NCBI GenBank assembly: GCA_020747065.1
Contig: JAGMVK010000002.1
Location: forward strand, 1,116,001-1,180,000
DNA from: Cadophora sp. MPI-SDFR-AT-0126
Lineage: Eukaryota > Ascomycota > Leotiomycetes > Helotiales > Ploettnerulaceae
Direction of reading: 5' to 3'
Length of the DNA stretch: 64,000 nt
Each line of letters starts with the position of its first letter. Position 1 is the first letter of the stretch. Below are positions 1-10,470 of the stretch, one piece after another. The notes under the pieces were generated by a model that was given only the letters and a program-made list of their open reading frames with translations, ran no database searches and was not told the DNA's origin. Both the position numbers and the translations under genes were made by a program.

Positions 1-477
1 GAGAGGGGCACGCCCAAACATTCTAGGTGAACTGGGATCGCATTTAAGCATAAAATCTAGCAGAAAAACTTCATTTGAACTTCATCTTATTCTGATGCGG
101 TATTAGATATGCCGCTGAATTATATTGAGAATCAACAACTTTGAAGTGATGTACATGACTTGACATTCTCGTTGATCTCGCTTAAATCCAGCAGCACCTC
201 TCTCCGGAAGAGTATGGGCAGAAGCCCTGGACAGCCATTAGAATAGCGATCTACAGCACGATGTCTAAACTCATACCATCCTCTCATTTCCATATTCCAA
301 AATCCTCATACCTCCCCTTCACCCGCTTCAAGCTCACCCATAAACCTCCCCCTTCCCCCCCAATCCACAATCCACACTCGGCTTTCTCATTTTCCCGAAT
401 CCAAAACCCACAAGGCCCACTTCCCTAACCCACGCATATAACAAAATAACAACTTTTCTCCCATCCAATCACATCTC
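1..477. other. Intergenic, no gene seen
   Basis: No reading frame or RNA gene can be supported here. The second half (about 300-470) is C- and A-rich low-complexity sequence of the kind often found in front of fungal transcription units. It directly precedes the tRNA-like gene. Confidence 0.6.
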
Positions 478-632
478 GGGCACGTGGTTTAGTGGTATAA
501 TATTCGCTTAGCAATTGTTCAGAGAAAAGACAAATTGTGAATGGTCCTGGGTTCGAGTAAGTAGTTCTTTCTTCCTTCTTCAATTGAAGAAAAGCAAAGT
601 CTTAACAGAAAAACCAGTTCCCAGCGTGTCCA
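478..632 (+). tRNA. tRNA-like gene, anticodon AGC, with two intervening sequences
   Basis: The two ends form a complete 7-bp acceptor stem (478-484 with 625-631) followed by A632 as discriminator. The third pair is G480:T629, equivalent to the G3:U70 pair that marks alanine tRNAs. An A-box-like D arm lies at 485-501. The anticodon stem is 503-507 with 537-541 and the anticodon AGC is at 510-512. A canonical intron of about 22 nt (515-536) sits just after position 37. The T stem CTGGG (547-551) and the loop to 558 are followed by 61 extra nt (559-619) before the complementary CCCAG (620-624). A T6 run at 657-662 fits a Pol III terminator. The body also resembles fungal tRNA-Pro, which commonly has an intron, so a Pro-to-Ala shift or a tRNA-derived pseudogene is possible. 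A T-arm intron is not expected for the eukaryotic splicing endonuclease. Confidence 0.6.
559..619 (+). other. Insertion or intron in the T arm of the tRNA-like gene
   Basis: These 61 nt separate the T loop from the 3' strand of the T stem. Removing them restores a 5-bp T stem and 7-nt loop and joins the two halves of the acceptor stem. The borders are ambiguous by a few bases. The insert is pyrimidine-rich at its start and contains the short inverted repeat TTCTTCAATTGAAGAA (575-590). Confidence 0.55.
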
Positions 633-656
633 TCGATTGAAACTTTACTTTTGCAC

Positions 657-662
657 TTTTTT
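657..662 (+). terminator. T6 run, putative Pol III terminator
   Basis: Six consecutive T residues lie 25 nt after the discriminator base of the tRNA-like gene, as expected for RNA polymerase III termination. Confidence 0.45.
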
Positions 663-1190
663 AATTCGGATTTTGAGACTCGGCAAGCTTTTTCCCTTCT
701 ATGCTGGCTGAAGACTCTTTTGATGGTTTGAGGTTTGAAGTGGAGACATGGAGTGGATGAGATCCACAACCCAGTGTCCAGCCTCCTCTCGCTTGATTTT
801 TGCAATGCAACGAACGCAACGCAACGCAACATACCAGCAGACTCACGAGAAGTTGTAGATTAAGTGGAATATACGCCCTCATCTTTCAAAAATGTCTATA
901 AAAACAATGAATTTCGCTGTTATGATACATGAAAAATGCATTTGAATATATGGTACGAGAGTTATATGGTACGTCACTTACCTATCCCTCTTATGGCATG
1001 CGAGCAATCGAGCTGTATAAGTATCATACAAGCAACGAATTATCTCTTCAGGTACATACCCTCGAATCGGTCGTTCCACGTGGGGACTGGAAAGCAGAGT
1101 GCGGATGACTGCATTGCTTCCGTGTCGAATCCAATACTTGGAAGTCCATCTCATCCACACCCTCAGGAATCATCAACCGAGGTGTTCAAA

Positions 1191-1330
1191 TTGGTATAAT
1201 ATTCCCTTAGCACTCATTCCCCACTCCCCTGAATGAACAAAACGTGAACGCTCCCGAGTTCGAGTAAATCCCTCTATCCTCTATCCAAAAATGCCAGACT
1301 AATTTCAAACAATTAGTTCCCAGTGCGTCC
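1191..1330 (+). pseudogene. Decayed second copy of the tRNA-like gene
   Basis: The block TTGGTATAATATTC, the loop CTTAGCA, a GTGAA segment (1244-1248), the B-box core GTTCGAGTAA (1258-1267) and TTCCCAG before a GTCC end (1317-1330) match the 478-632 gene in order and spacing. The T-arm insertion is therefore present here too, with unrelated sequence. The 5' acceptor strand is missing, and neither the T stem nor the anticodon stem pairs, so this copy is probably dead. Both copies share AGC in the anticodon loop, so the duplication followed acquisition of that anticodon and of the T-arm insertion. Confidence 0.5.
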
Positions 1331-2778
1331 GCCCATTCGGTATCTTCTTCTCTTCTCTTGCGAAATTTCTCGTCTTCTCTTTTACATCTCATCATACCCT
1401 TGGTAGGTTCGATACTGCTATCTTTTTGTTTTCGGAGCGACGAGCACGGAAAAAGCTGCGACTACAGTCCCAAGATCATATTGTAATCACGTAGACTACT
1501 GAACAAGTTCCGACCCAACACTTCGAAGATTGAATCAAGACTCAAGAGAAGCAAACATCCATCCTTCTCTTCGGTACCTACTATCTAGCTAACTCACCGC
1601 ACTCTCATTCTCACTTACCGTATCTCTCTCTCCCTCTTGACATAATTTCCACCCAAGACTCCTCACATCTCTTCTCATCTCATTTCATCTCATCTCATCT
1701 CACATTCCAGCACGATGAACTCACCTCTACAACCCATTAACCCTTCAGGATACTACCGAACAGTCACTCCGTGCATTCATAAAACCACTCACCACAAAAT
1801 CCATCATCCTGGTACAAAGCGCGATGGATAGATGACTTCAAAAAGAAGTGAATGGGGGAATGGGGGGAAGGGAGGTCGGTATGGACTTACGTGCCGAGAT
1901 GAGGAAACCTGAAACTTGAAACCTTACAACTCGCAACTCGCAACTCCCGACACGCACGCAGGAGAAGTTGATACGCAGGCCTTGTATGGTGTGGACAGAC
2001 CGGGTACGTACGTACACTGTGGAGAGTTCGGAGACACATTCGTTAGCAGTTAGCCAGCCGGAAGCATTGGACTGGGTACATGTATGTGTGTGGTCAAGGG
2101 ATGGAGATGAACAGGAATTGACTACTTAGCTTTCAAGTCAAGCAGTCTTGATGAGCACATATGCGGATGAGGAAGGCAAGGTAGATAGGTAGATCTGTCT
2201 CTGAAGCCATTGCATTTAGGAAGAAGTTTCTCATGTACTAGTTACGCAAGGTTGTCCAGGGTACGTTGGTTCGTTGGTTCGTTCGGTATCCGTTCAAGCC
2301 CAACTCAAATTCAAAGCTACCCAGATGAAGATCAGAACCATGCGCGCCTTTCCACAATCGGGATGATCCGATTGATTGTAAACTCCAATTCCGTGCAAGT
2401 GACCATTTCCCTGACCCCCAACCACCCAGCTCGCCAGTTTCCGATGCTAAATTCACTTTCCATGAATTCAAAGCTAGCCGCCATGCCTTTCCCCTCGAAC
2501 GTTTCTCTTAACTTACAAGTGTCCAGGCTCCCAGGACACCAACCAGGCAGAATCCATGCGATGCAATACAGAAAACTGTAGTGGTATTCCTCCAACGCTC
2601 CGATCCCATCTATAACCCAGACAGACACCGGAATGATGCGAATTTGAGCGAAAACCAACAGTCGGCGCCGCATGCAAAAACACCCAGTATGTTGAGCTGA
2701 GGCCCAGTTTTAAACAAAGGAAAAATGTACTGTTGTGACAATAGAGAGATGTATGTATAGGTCGGACGGGTGTAGTAA
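1331..2778. other. Intergenic, no supported gene
   Basis: No convincing protein gene is seen. A pyrimidine-rich stretch (about 1560-1715) with TCTCA/TTTCA tandem units at 1673-1702 resembles a promoter and 5' leader. The ATG at 1714 opens only a 38-codon frame. Positions 2260-2285 carry small GTTCGTTG repeats. The stretch up to 2778 probably holds the 3' untranslated region of the minus-strand cyclin. Confidence 0.5.
1673..1702 (+). repeat. Short tandem repeat TCTCA/TTTCA
   Basis: About six copies of a TCTCA/TTTCA pentamer lie within a long CT-rich tract. Such tracts are common in fungal promoters and leaders. Confidence 0.6.
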
Positions 2779-4914
2779 CTAATTCAAAATAGATTCCCAC
2801 ATGCCTGGTCCACCGAGGCCACCAAAGGCCGGGTGAAGGGCTTGGGGTAGTCCACGAGCAGCTTCTGTAGCGCAGCAAACTCTCTTACGTCCAAGAGACG
2901 AAGAAGACGTGGAGCGAACAGCAACTTGAGGGCTGACATCCATGGTCTGACTCGAACGAGTTCGAACAAAGTTGTCTGACCAGTTGCTCTCAAATGGTTG
3001 ATAATGACCGCTCAACATCTCTCTGACATTCTCTTGGAGGGAGTTGTCAATCGATTGCGGTCTGCTACGTTTCGCGCCGGCTTTGATGGGAGACTCCGAT
3101 GACCTTGGATGGCTATGGAGCTCTTGTAGAGCACGTGCAGCTTCTTCATCTTTCGAGTACATGTCCAATTCAACACGACGAGCCAATGGTGTATCCAGTG
3201 ACAAGTCAAGGAAATCCTTGCCGACTGGTCCAGCATATGACTCTGGCGATGATGTTGGTCCACTGTCGCAGAAACCCTCAGGCACTGTGGCAATAACTGT
3301 TCTGTTTTGCTTCTCACTGCACAGCTTCGCATATCGACAGCGCGCTTGGACATCCAATTTGGATGAGATAGGCGCGCTCATCAACGACGAGGCAGAAGAG
3401 ATTGAAGACGAACGAGATGATCGAGACGACGTATCAGAGACCATTGACTCAGGCGATGACACTGACGAGACCGAGTTGGCCAATGACGATCGACGATGAG
3501 AGACGTATGATTGAGGCGATGAAGACAAATGTTGTGTCCACTTATCATTTACCTGAGAAGCATTGATGCTTGAAGCTTGTGCCATAGCAAAGCCCATTGA
3601 AGACTTGCCAAGCATGTAAGACGCAGCACTCACTGCAGGAGTGTTGAATCCGGTGCTTTGCGGGGTCAGTCTTGGGGTTGGTAGAAGACCAAGAGCTGGC
3701 GCGGGCTTGCTGGCAGGGTAGACCGCGGATGGCGAAGGCTCCAAAATACTGGGAGTGTAATATTTGGGAGTAGGAGTCGATTCGTTCGAACCGTATCCAA
3801 AGGTGTTTCGGTCGGCAACCATAGGTGCAAAAGATCGCGGTGAGGTCGCACCAATAGACTTGGCGTATGCCTTGGCAGATGTCGATGGTGAGAGACCTTC
3901 GATATTATCCAACTCGGGGGTGAGTCTAAGAATGATGGATTTCCAGTCCTGCTCAGCTAAGCGAGACGAGGCTGAGCCAGGCGCAGGAGGTTGAGTTGGT
4001 CTGTTGCCGAGAACAATCTCAGTCCATCTTTGAAAAATCGAGTCCGTAATGTGTAACTCCCAATTGACGGCCAGAAGGAAGGCCATTTCATTTTGGTTAA
4101 TCTCCAAAGTGTTCAGTCCAGAAATCTTACTCCACGCGCGCGCGGAGTAGTTACGATCCTGAAGGTACTTGGAAGCAAGAATAAGAGCTGATAGGAACAT
4201 GCGACGTCCGCATTGAAGTGCTCTGATAGAGTGTGCATCATCCGGCTGTTCCATTGTAAAATCATGTTTGGGTACGTGAGGCTTGATCAAGATCAGGTAG
4301 TATAAAGCGACCTGGAGGGTCGAGTAACTTGTCCGTGATCGTCGAAGAGTCTCTTGAATGAAAGTGCGTAAAGGAAGAACGCCCTTGTTTCCCATCTCGC
4401 TTCGGCAAACGACCGATGAGAGGGGCCAAATTGCCTCGACAATCTGAGCAGAAGAATCTGGAATGATCATTGAGTGAGGGGACTTATTTAAGGATTTTCA
4501 TATCTTACCGACAAGGCCGTCGACGAAGTTGACCTTTCGATCGCATTGGCGTACTAACGAAGGAGGGCATCCCGTTCGAGTATTTGCTCCAACACTTGTC
4601 CTTCTCGGGTGTCGTTGCTCTGGTGCAGCTTCAGCCGACTTGTGTTTTGACCAGTAGGCGACCGCAGGTGCTTGTTCGCAGACATTGGTGGCTGTTGTAA
4701 AGGAAGGTACAGGCTGACTTGTGCAGCAATATGTTTCTGAGATCTCATTGTCGGAAGATGCGCCGGTGACTGAGGAATCGTCGGATGATTGTGAGGAGGC
4801 ATCGGACCAAACTGAGGCGGATGAGGAGGAGGCGGAGGAAGCTATTGAGGAGCTGTATGGACCATTTCGATATGAAGTGATGTAAGGCGGCGAATCATCT
4901 TCGCCGCAATTCAT
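2779..4914 (-). CDS. Pho85-type (PCL family) cyclin
   Basis: The model joins 4914-4509 and 4457-2779 through a 51-nt intron (4458-4508), giving 694 residues. The first 135 residues are Ser-rich and disordered. Residues about 160-270 form a cyclin box of the PHO80/PCL type. It contains the stretch RRSRTSYSTLQVALYY, then GRRMFLSALILASKYLQD, then a segment reading WSKISGLNTLEINQNE and NWELHI. The remaining 400 or so residues are Ser/Pro-rich and disordered. Family knowledge: such cyclins activate the Pho85 kinase in control of the cell cycle, nutrient response or amino-acid starvation. The region before the cyclin box most resembles PCL5/CLG1-like proteins of filamentous fungi, but the exact member cannot be fixed. 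Its upstream region is unusually long and empty. Confidence 0.85.
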
Positions 4915-6026
4915 CTTCGGGGAATTCGAGGGTTATGGAGGTACGAGTATTTCTCCAGTCGCCGTCTGTACAAAGCCAAACCGATAAACCGTTATTAACT
5001 GAAGCCGTGAAACCTTCTGACTAGATACAGGCCCAAACAACAACGTATGGCGTTGCTGAGCGAGATGATCGAGGGAGGAGGAAGCTAACAGAGAGAAGAG
5101 ACCTTCGGGTTCTCTTCACGAACGATGGTACCGGTAGACGATGTAAGACTGGCGACTGGGGAAGATTCGTAGAGGGCGAGGATCATGGTGAAGCTTTCGA
5201 CGATGAAAGTGGAAGCTGTTGTGGTAAATGGTGGGCTAGTTATGGGATCTAGCTACCATTGAGAGAGGTGCAGAGGATTCGAGGAGGGTTGTATGTATGA
5301 GGTGAGGATTATTTGAGGACCGCGGGGGTAGACCGAGGATATTATCGACAGGTGACAAAAAGGATTGAGTGGAGTGTTTGCGAGAGACAAAGGTGTCTTT
5401 GCTAGAAGCAGGCGTCAACTCAGAGTCAGAGGGTACCTGACAGACAGAAGTCGAGTGCGAGTGCGAGTGACTGGTTCGGAGTGGGTTTGAAGTGGCAAGC
5501 TAGCCGGTATCGCGACCACCACCACGAAAGTGAGTGAATGGAAAGCTGAAGTTGTTGTTACTGAAAGCAACAACCAAGGCTTCCTTCCACGGGGTATCAA
5601 AGGAAGTGAAATAAGAACAAAGCGGTGCGGTGCGCAAATAACGAAATGTGGCTAGAGGTCGAATTAGGAGGAGTTGTAGGAGGAGGGAGTAGTAGTCGTA
5701 AGAGGAGGCGGCGTATGACTGGGTGCTGCCAGAGTCACTTCTGCTGGGGGCGAGCGAGGTGTTCGCTTTGTCGCAGAATCGGAGATGGCGGAAAGAGGAA
5801 TGGGGGGTGTTTTTTGAAGTGAAAAAAGAATAGAATATAGAGGTGCAGGAGTTTGCAGGTGTTTGATCGGTATTGTTTTCGAGATTGGCGGTGGTTGTTG
5901 TGCAGACTTCAAAGAGCCGCTGGTCTATTCTTTGGGATCATACATTGCTGTGGTGAAGAGCAGAAGTCAGAGAGGAGGCTGCGGGCATGGCTCGGTTTTG
6001 TTACAGTCGGAACGGGCGTGAGATTT

Positions 6027-6044
6027 GGGGGGGGGGGGGGGGGG
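6027..6044 (+). repeat. G18 homopolymer
   Basis: A run of 18 G residues interrupts a G-rich region. It may form quadruplex DNA and is prone to assembly length error. Confidence 0.9.
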
Positions 6045-9000
6045 AAGGGAAGCAGCGTGGAGCCTGCCTTCGCCTGGACTGGCGGGCGGTGGCTAACAAG
6101 CAAGCGAAGAGCGAAGAGTCACAGCAAGAGCACACCACAAGGCAGAGGTGGCCTGTGCTGTGCTGGGGTGGTGGGAATTGGTACGGTTACCTTGCGTCTT
6201 TGGTCACTACCGAAGGCTGGACAGGGCTGGGCTGGGCTGCTCTCTGGGGTGGGAGGCACGGCAAGCACGATACGATGGCGATGCTGATGGCGATATTTGG
6301 TGCCTGGCTCACCAGCGAGGCAGCCATAATTACAGGGGCTGCATCGAATCTCTGACTGGACTGGACCATTGGATGGGACTGGACTGCTGCTCATCCTCAT
6401 ACTCAACCATCCATCCTCACTCTATTGACCTTGACCTTGACCTGAAATCCACGCACGCCGCCACTCACAGCTCGTCCACCCTCCTTTACATGAAAAATCC
6501 TCCGCCACCACACAGTAACACATCCTTATTTCCCTGCCCCAAGAAACTCAACTCGAGAACCCCGTTGTTGAAAATTATGATTCACTTAGTAATTTGCCTC
6601 CTGCATCACATACCGCAGCATGCACAGCACAAACACAGCACTCAACAAGAACCCGGGAAGGAGGCTATCCCCAACTTCCAAGCCTGCCTGGACGGACTGG
6701 GCCCGAGACGAGGATGAGGACAAGGACGGCTATCAAAATACGGGTGAGGTGTGTACAGAAATTTACCAACGTATCATATCGTACCGCAACTACTTGTTTC
6801 TTGTGTGTCCTTTCTAGCCGATTATCCAGTCCAGTCTATCCTGACTTCTGCAGCAAGCAGGTGTGTGTTATGTTGGTCCCCACTCTCCAGCAAATGAACT
6901 TCCCCTATTTTCCAGCCTACCACGACCTCCGCAATTTACAACCTATGATCGCGTACCCAGCCGATGCAATGGGTACTGTATTGTTCTCCTTTGGGCGTCA
7001 GTCTATCTACGGCACTGAGATCATGATAATGATGATGCTGCACCGCGTACAGTCCTCACGAACGCCTCCACTTTACTTGCCTTACTCACCCTACTCAAGC
7101 TCTTGGATCGTCGAGGGGGCTTGCTACCCCTCAGCCCGTTCGTAAGCCAAATGTCTGAAGCACAGCCTTGCCCCTATCAATGCCATCGTTCTGCCTCCCT
7201 CTGAACTCGCCAGGCGCAGGCAAGCAGTGTGGAGAAGAACACGAATCTTCCCCCTTTCATATCCATTTCTGTGCATCTGTCTCTGTTTCTGTCCTGTGCG
7301 ATCTATTTTCTACTCATCTGAGCAAGAGCAGTGCGTACATACAGTTTGGTGGTAGTCATGCAGCTGGGACATGGGCCGGTCGCTGTCCAGTGCGGTGCTT
7401 AGAGAAGGCGCCGTGCAACGGTAAATCCTCGAATAATTCAAAAATCACCTCCATCGTCTCATCGAGAAAACCACGAGAGAATGACGGCAAACTCTCAGCC
7501 TCCCGAGATGTGCGCATACCCAAGACTAAAGTCAAGTCTCAAGTCTCACTTTCAAGTATCCACCTTTGAATTCGCCTTCCACGGCTCATCTCGTCCTAAA
7601 TTGGACTGACGATGATGCTGGTGATGCTGATTTTTTTCAGCCTGATCATCACCATGACCAACAAGCGTTCCACTTTGGTGCACCTTATCGCCACGTCAAT
7701 TGGGACGAGGCCGATCCACAAATCGCCGGAAATGGTACGTCCTCCTAGTGCCTACGTATTCGCCCCCAGGCTCAGAATTACTCACCAAAGCACACACCTT
7801 GTTTCTTCACTACAACCTTTGAAGTTGCAACACGAATTGGAAATCCCGCCAAGCTGGATGGAATCTTAATAATGCAACCCACACAAAGGAGGCGCTGGCG
7901 TTGGACATGGTAGCGGGCTCTTACTTGCCGACCTCCGTATCATCTTCAGTTTCAACCCACCACTTGTCTGTCAGCCCCCTCTCTAAGCCTGGATGTTCTC
8001 GAGATTTTGAGTCAGCCTTTCTTCCTGGAACAGCAGAAAGGTTTATGCCATTTTGATCCTTTATCGACTGAATAATCACGGTATCCATGAATATCGAAAA
8101 TTCGCAGACGAAGCAACAGCATGAACCACCCCACAGATATCCCCCGTGTGGCCCACCTCGATTTTCGATCGAAGGCCTCACAAAGCAACGAGGATAATCA
8201 TCATTTTCTGATCCCATTATCATTGAAAACTGTCCTCCCTTGTCACACACAACCAATAGCCGCCGTGCGAGGCTTCCCCGCTCCCAGGTGCAGAGTCGTG
8301 ATGATTGGTCTCGTCAACCACAACATCAGCATCATGCTGCAGCTTGCTTCATGCTCGCGGCCGGCGCTGCCAGTAGCAGCTCAACTTGGCCGGCGCCTGT
8401 CTGGGAATATCGTCGAATCTGCAATCCTTCCTGTCGACTGTGCTTCCCTCGATCCTTTACTCAGCGACTTAATGGGTCCTACGGCATGCCATGCCACGCA
8501 GCCTTGCTTCCCCTCCCCTCATTGTTGCAGCATCACGAGCCATGCCAGCGAATCTTTAGAACTTCCCCAGAAATTTTAGAAGATCCAGAGCCATTGTTCT
8601 AGCTGTCAAGATCTCAAGAATACACGTTTTCCTCCTTCAAACCAATAACAGAGCTCCAGAGGGGAACCCTCCGAATGACTCAAGTTCTATCATCATACCT
8701 CACCTAGCTTTCTAAGTTCTTACTCTCACATCTCACTCACCCTGCTTTCGTACCAGGCTGCAAACGTCAGACAGAGTAATACAGTGTTTAGCTCCCGTTA
8801 AACGGGACCATACATCTCCGTCAGTGTAACCAGCCCTGCCATCACCCAAGTTTGGAACAAAGACACTCGTTCTCGAATCATCAGCGCTGCACCGAATTAA
8901 AAAATCCGAACAAGTCACGCTTTAGTCACCCCCAAACCATATCCTCGTGACTCACCCTCAATATGGCCGAATTGGGGTGTAAATCCCTTCTTTGCCACCC

Positions 9001-10432
9001 ATCCAAGACAAAGAAGGAGAAAAGAAAAAAACAAGAAACGCCAAACCCCACGCACAAAAGCACTGTACCGGGTGAAAGTACCAGAATGAGTCTTTATCGC
9101 TCATCACCCATCATGAAGAGATTTCCTTGCAGAATACTGTGATCATGATCCATCGACACGCCACGGATGGAGCAACATCGAACAGATCGCATTCGAGATC
9201 AGTCAGTCAGCAAGGCCAAGCAAGCTTCGGTAGGATTTACCATCTCCGTAACCGCGCGCTTTCTCATCATCTCACCCAACCCAAGTAAACACTTTCAATA
9301 TCCGAGATCGAAATCTCCTGTCTCAGCAGCTCACAAATCAGGCGCCTCGCATCGCCTAGTCATCAATTTCCGTGACGGCAAATCAAACGGCTGTGACCTC
9401 ACCAACAACCCACGCTGACTCACGCCCTTTGGTTACAATAATATGCTGATCTCATGACATTCCGAAGATTCCCACAACCCATCGGCCTATATCGGAGGTT
9501 CCCCAACTTTCACTCGGTTCACCAACTTCAAGCCCAAAGGTCAAAGCCGTGGGCCCAACGAACCTCGAGTTTTCGGGGATGAAAGGAGCGGGAGATGAGT
9601 CGATCTGGCCACCTCTAGACCCAATATAGCAACCTTCCAGAACATCTGGATGGAAGCCTGATGTGAAAAGCGCCGATCCACAATCCATGATCCATCCATC
9701 CACCACACCACTCACGAACCAAACCTCAGCACTCCAAGGACGGGAATAATGTTAATCCTAAAATTTCCAATATCGCCACAATGATTGGTCTATCCGCCTC
9801 ATTCGTCAGACAATTATCTTACCCCATGCCCTGGTGTATCTCCTCAGCCCCTAAAATCCCAAGCCCCCAGCCACATAACATCCGTTCCGTCCACCATTCT
9901 CTGCTGGCTGCGCAGGGCTACGGCGGCCTGGGAAGACAAAGGGTGCAGAAAATTTTGACTTGGCATCTCCGCGCCGGTGCGAGAATTCTCGCGTGCCAAA
10001 ACTTGACTCTTCGGCTTCTGAAGGCCGAGAGAGAAGCAGACAGGTACCGCCCATCGGAACGGACGAGAAGATCTGTCTTGTCTTGATGGCTGTGTGAGCA
10101 TCAAGAAAAAATTCTATCATGGTCATGGTTATCCAAGTTCATGCGATGTCTCAGACCCCTTCGTTCGATCTACCCTCAATCCGATCCTTCGGATTTGCAG
10201 CACACCCTCTTCTTACCCTTACGTGAGTAGGAAGTAGGCAGGCCGAACGAAGGAGCTGGAGCTGGAGTGGAGCTGGAGGTGAACCGTATCTTCTCGTAAG
10301 ACGGACTTTTTGTTATCTTTTCTCGTCCCTCATACTTGTCTGCTTGTCTGTTCTGTTATCTTTTCACACATTGTATTGGTTGAATTTCTCGGCAATGGTG
10401 ACCTTAATCCTCATGTTTTACTCGTTCGTTAG

Positions 10433-10470
10433 CATGCATGCATGCATTCATTCATTCTTTCTTTCTTTCA
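10433..10470 (+). repeat. Compound tetranucleotide microsatellite
   Basis: Consecutive ATGC, ATTC and TTTC tetranucleotide units follow one another. It has no coding context. Confidence 0.7.

Noticed and set aside
1714..1830. ATG after a strong CT-rich leader
   Set aside because: The frame is only 38 codons and no convincing intron leads to further coding sequence.
6148..7145. Two overlapping open frames of 183-189 codons
   Set aside because: Low-complexity translations with runs of His, Thr and Arg, no domain, and both overlap each other in different frames within a region without codon structure.
8121..8602. Overlapping frames of 120-152 codons
   Set aside because: No recognisable motif and mutually overlapping; composition unlike the accepted genes nearby.
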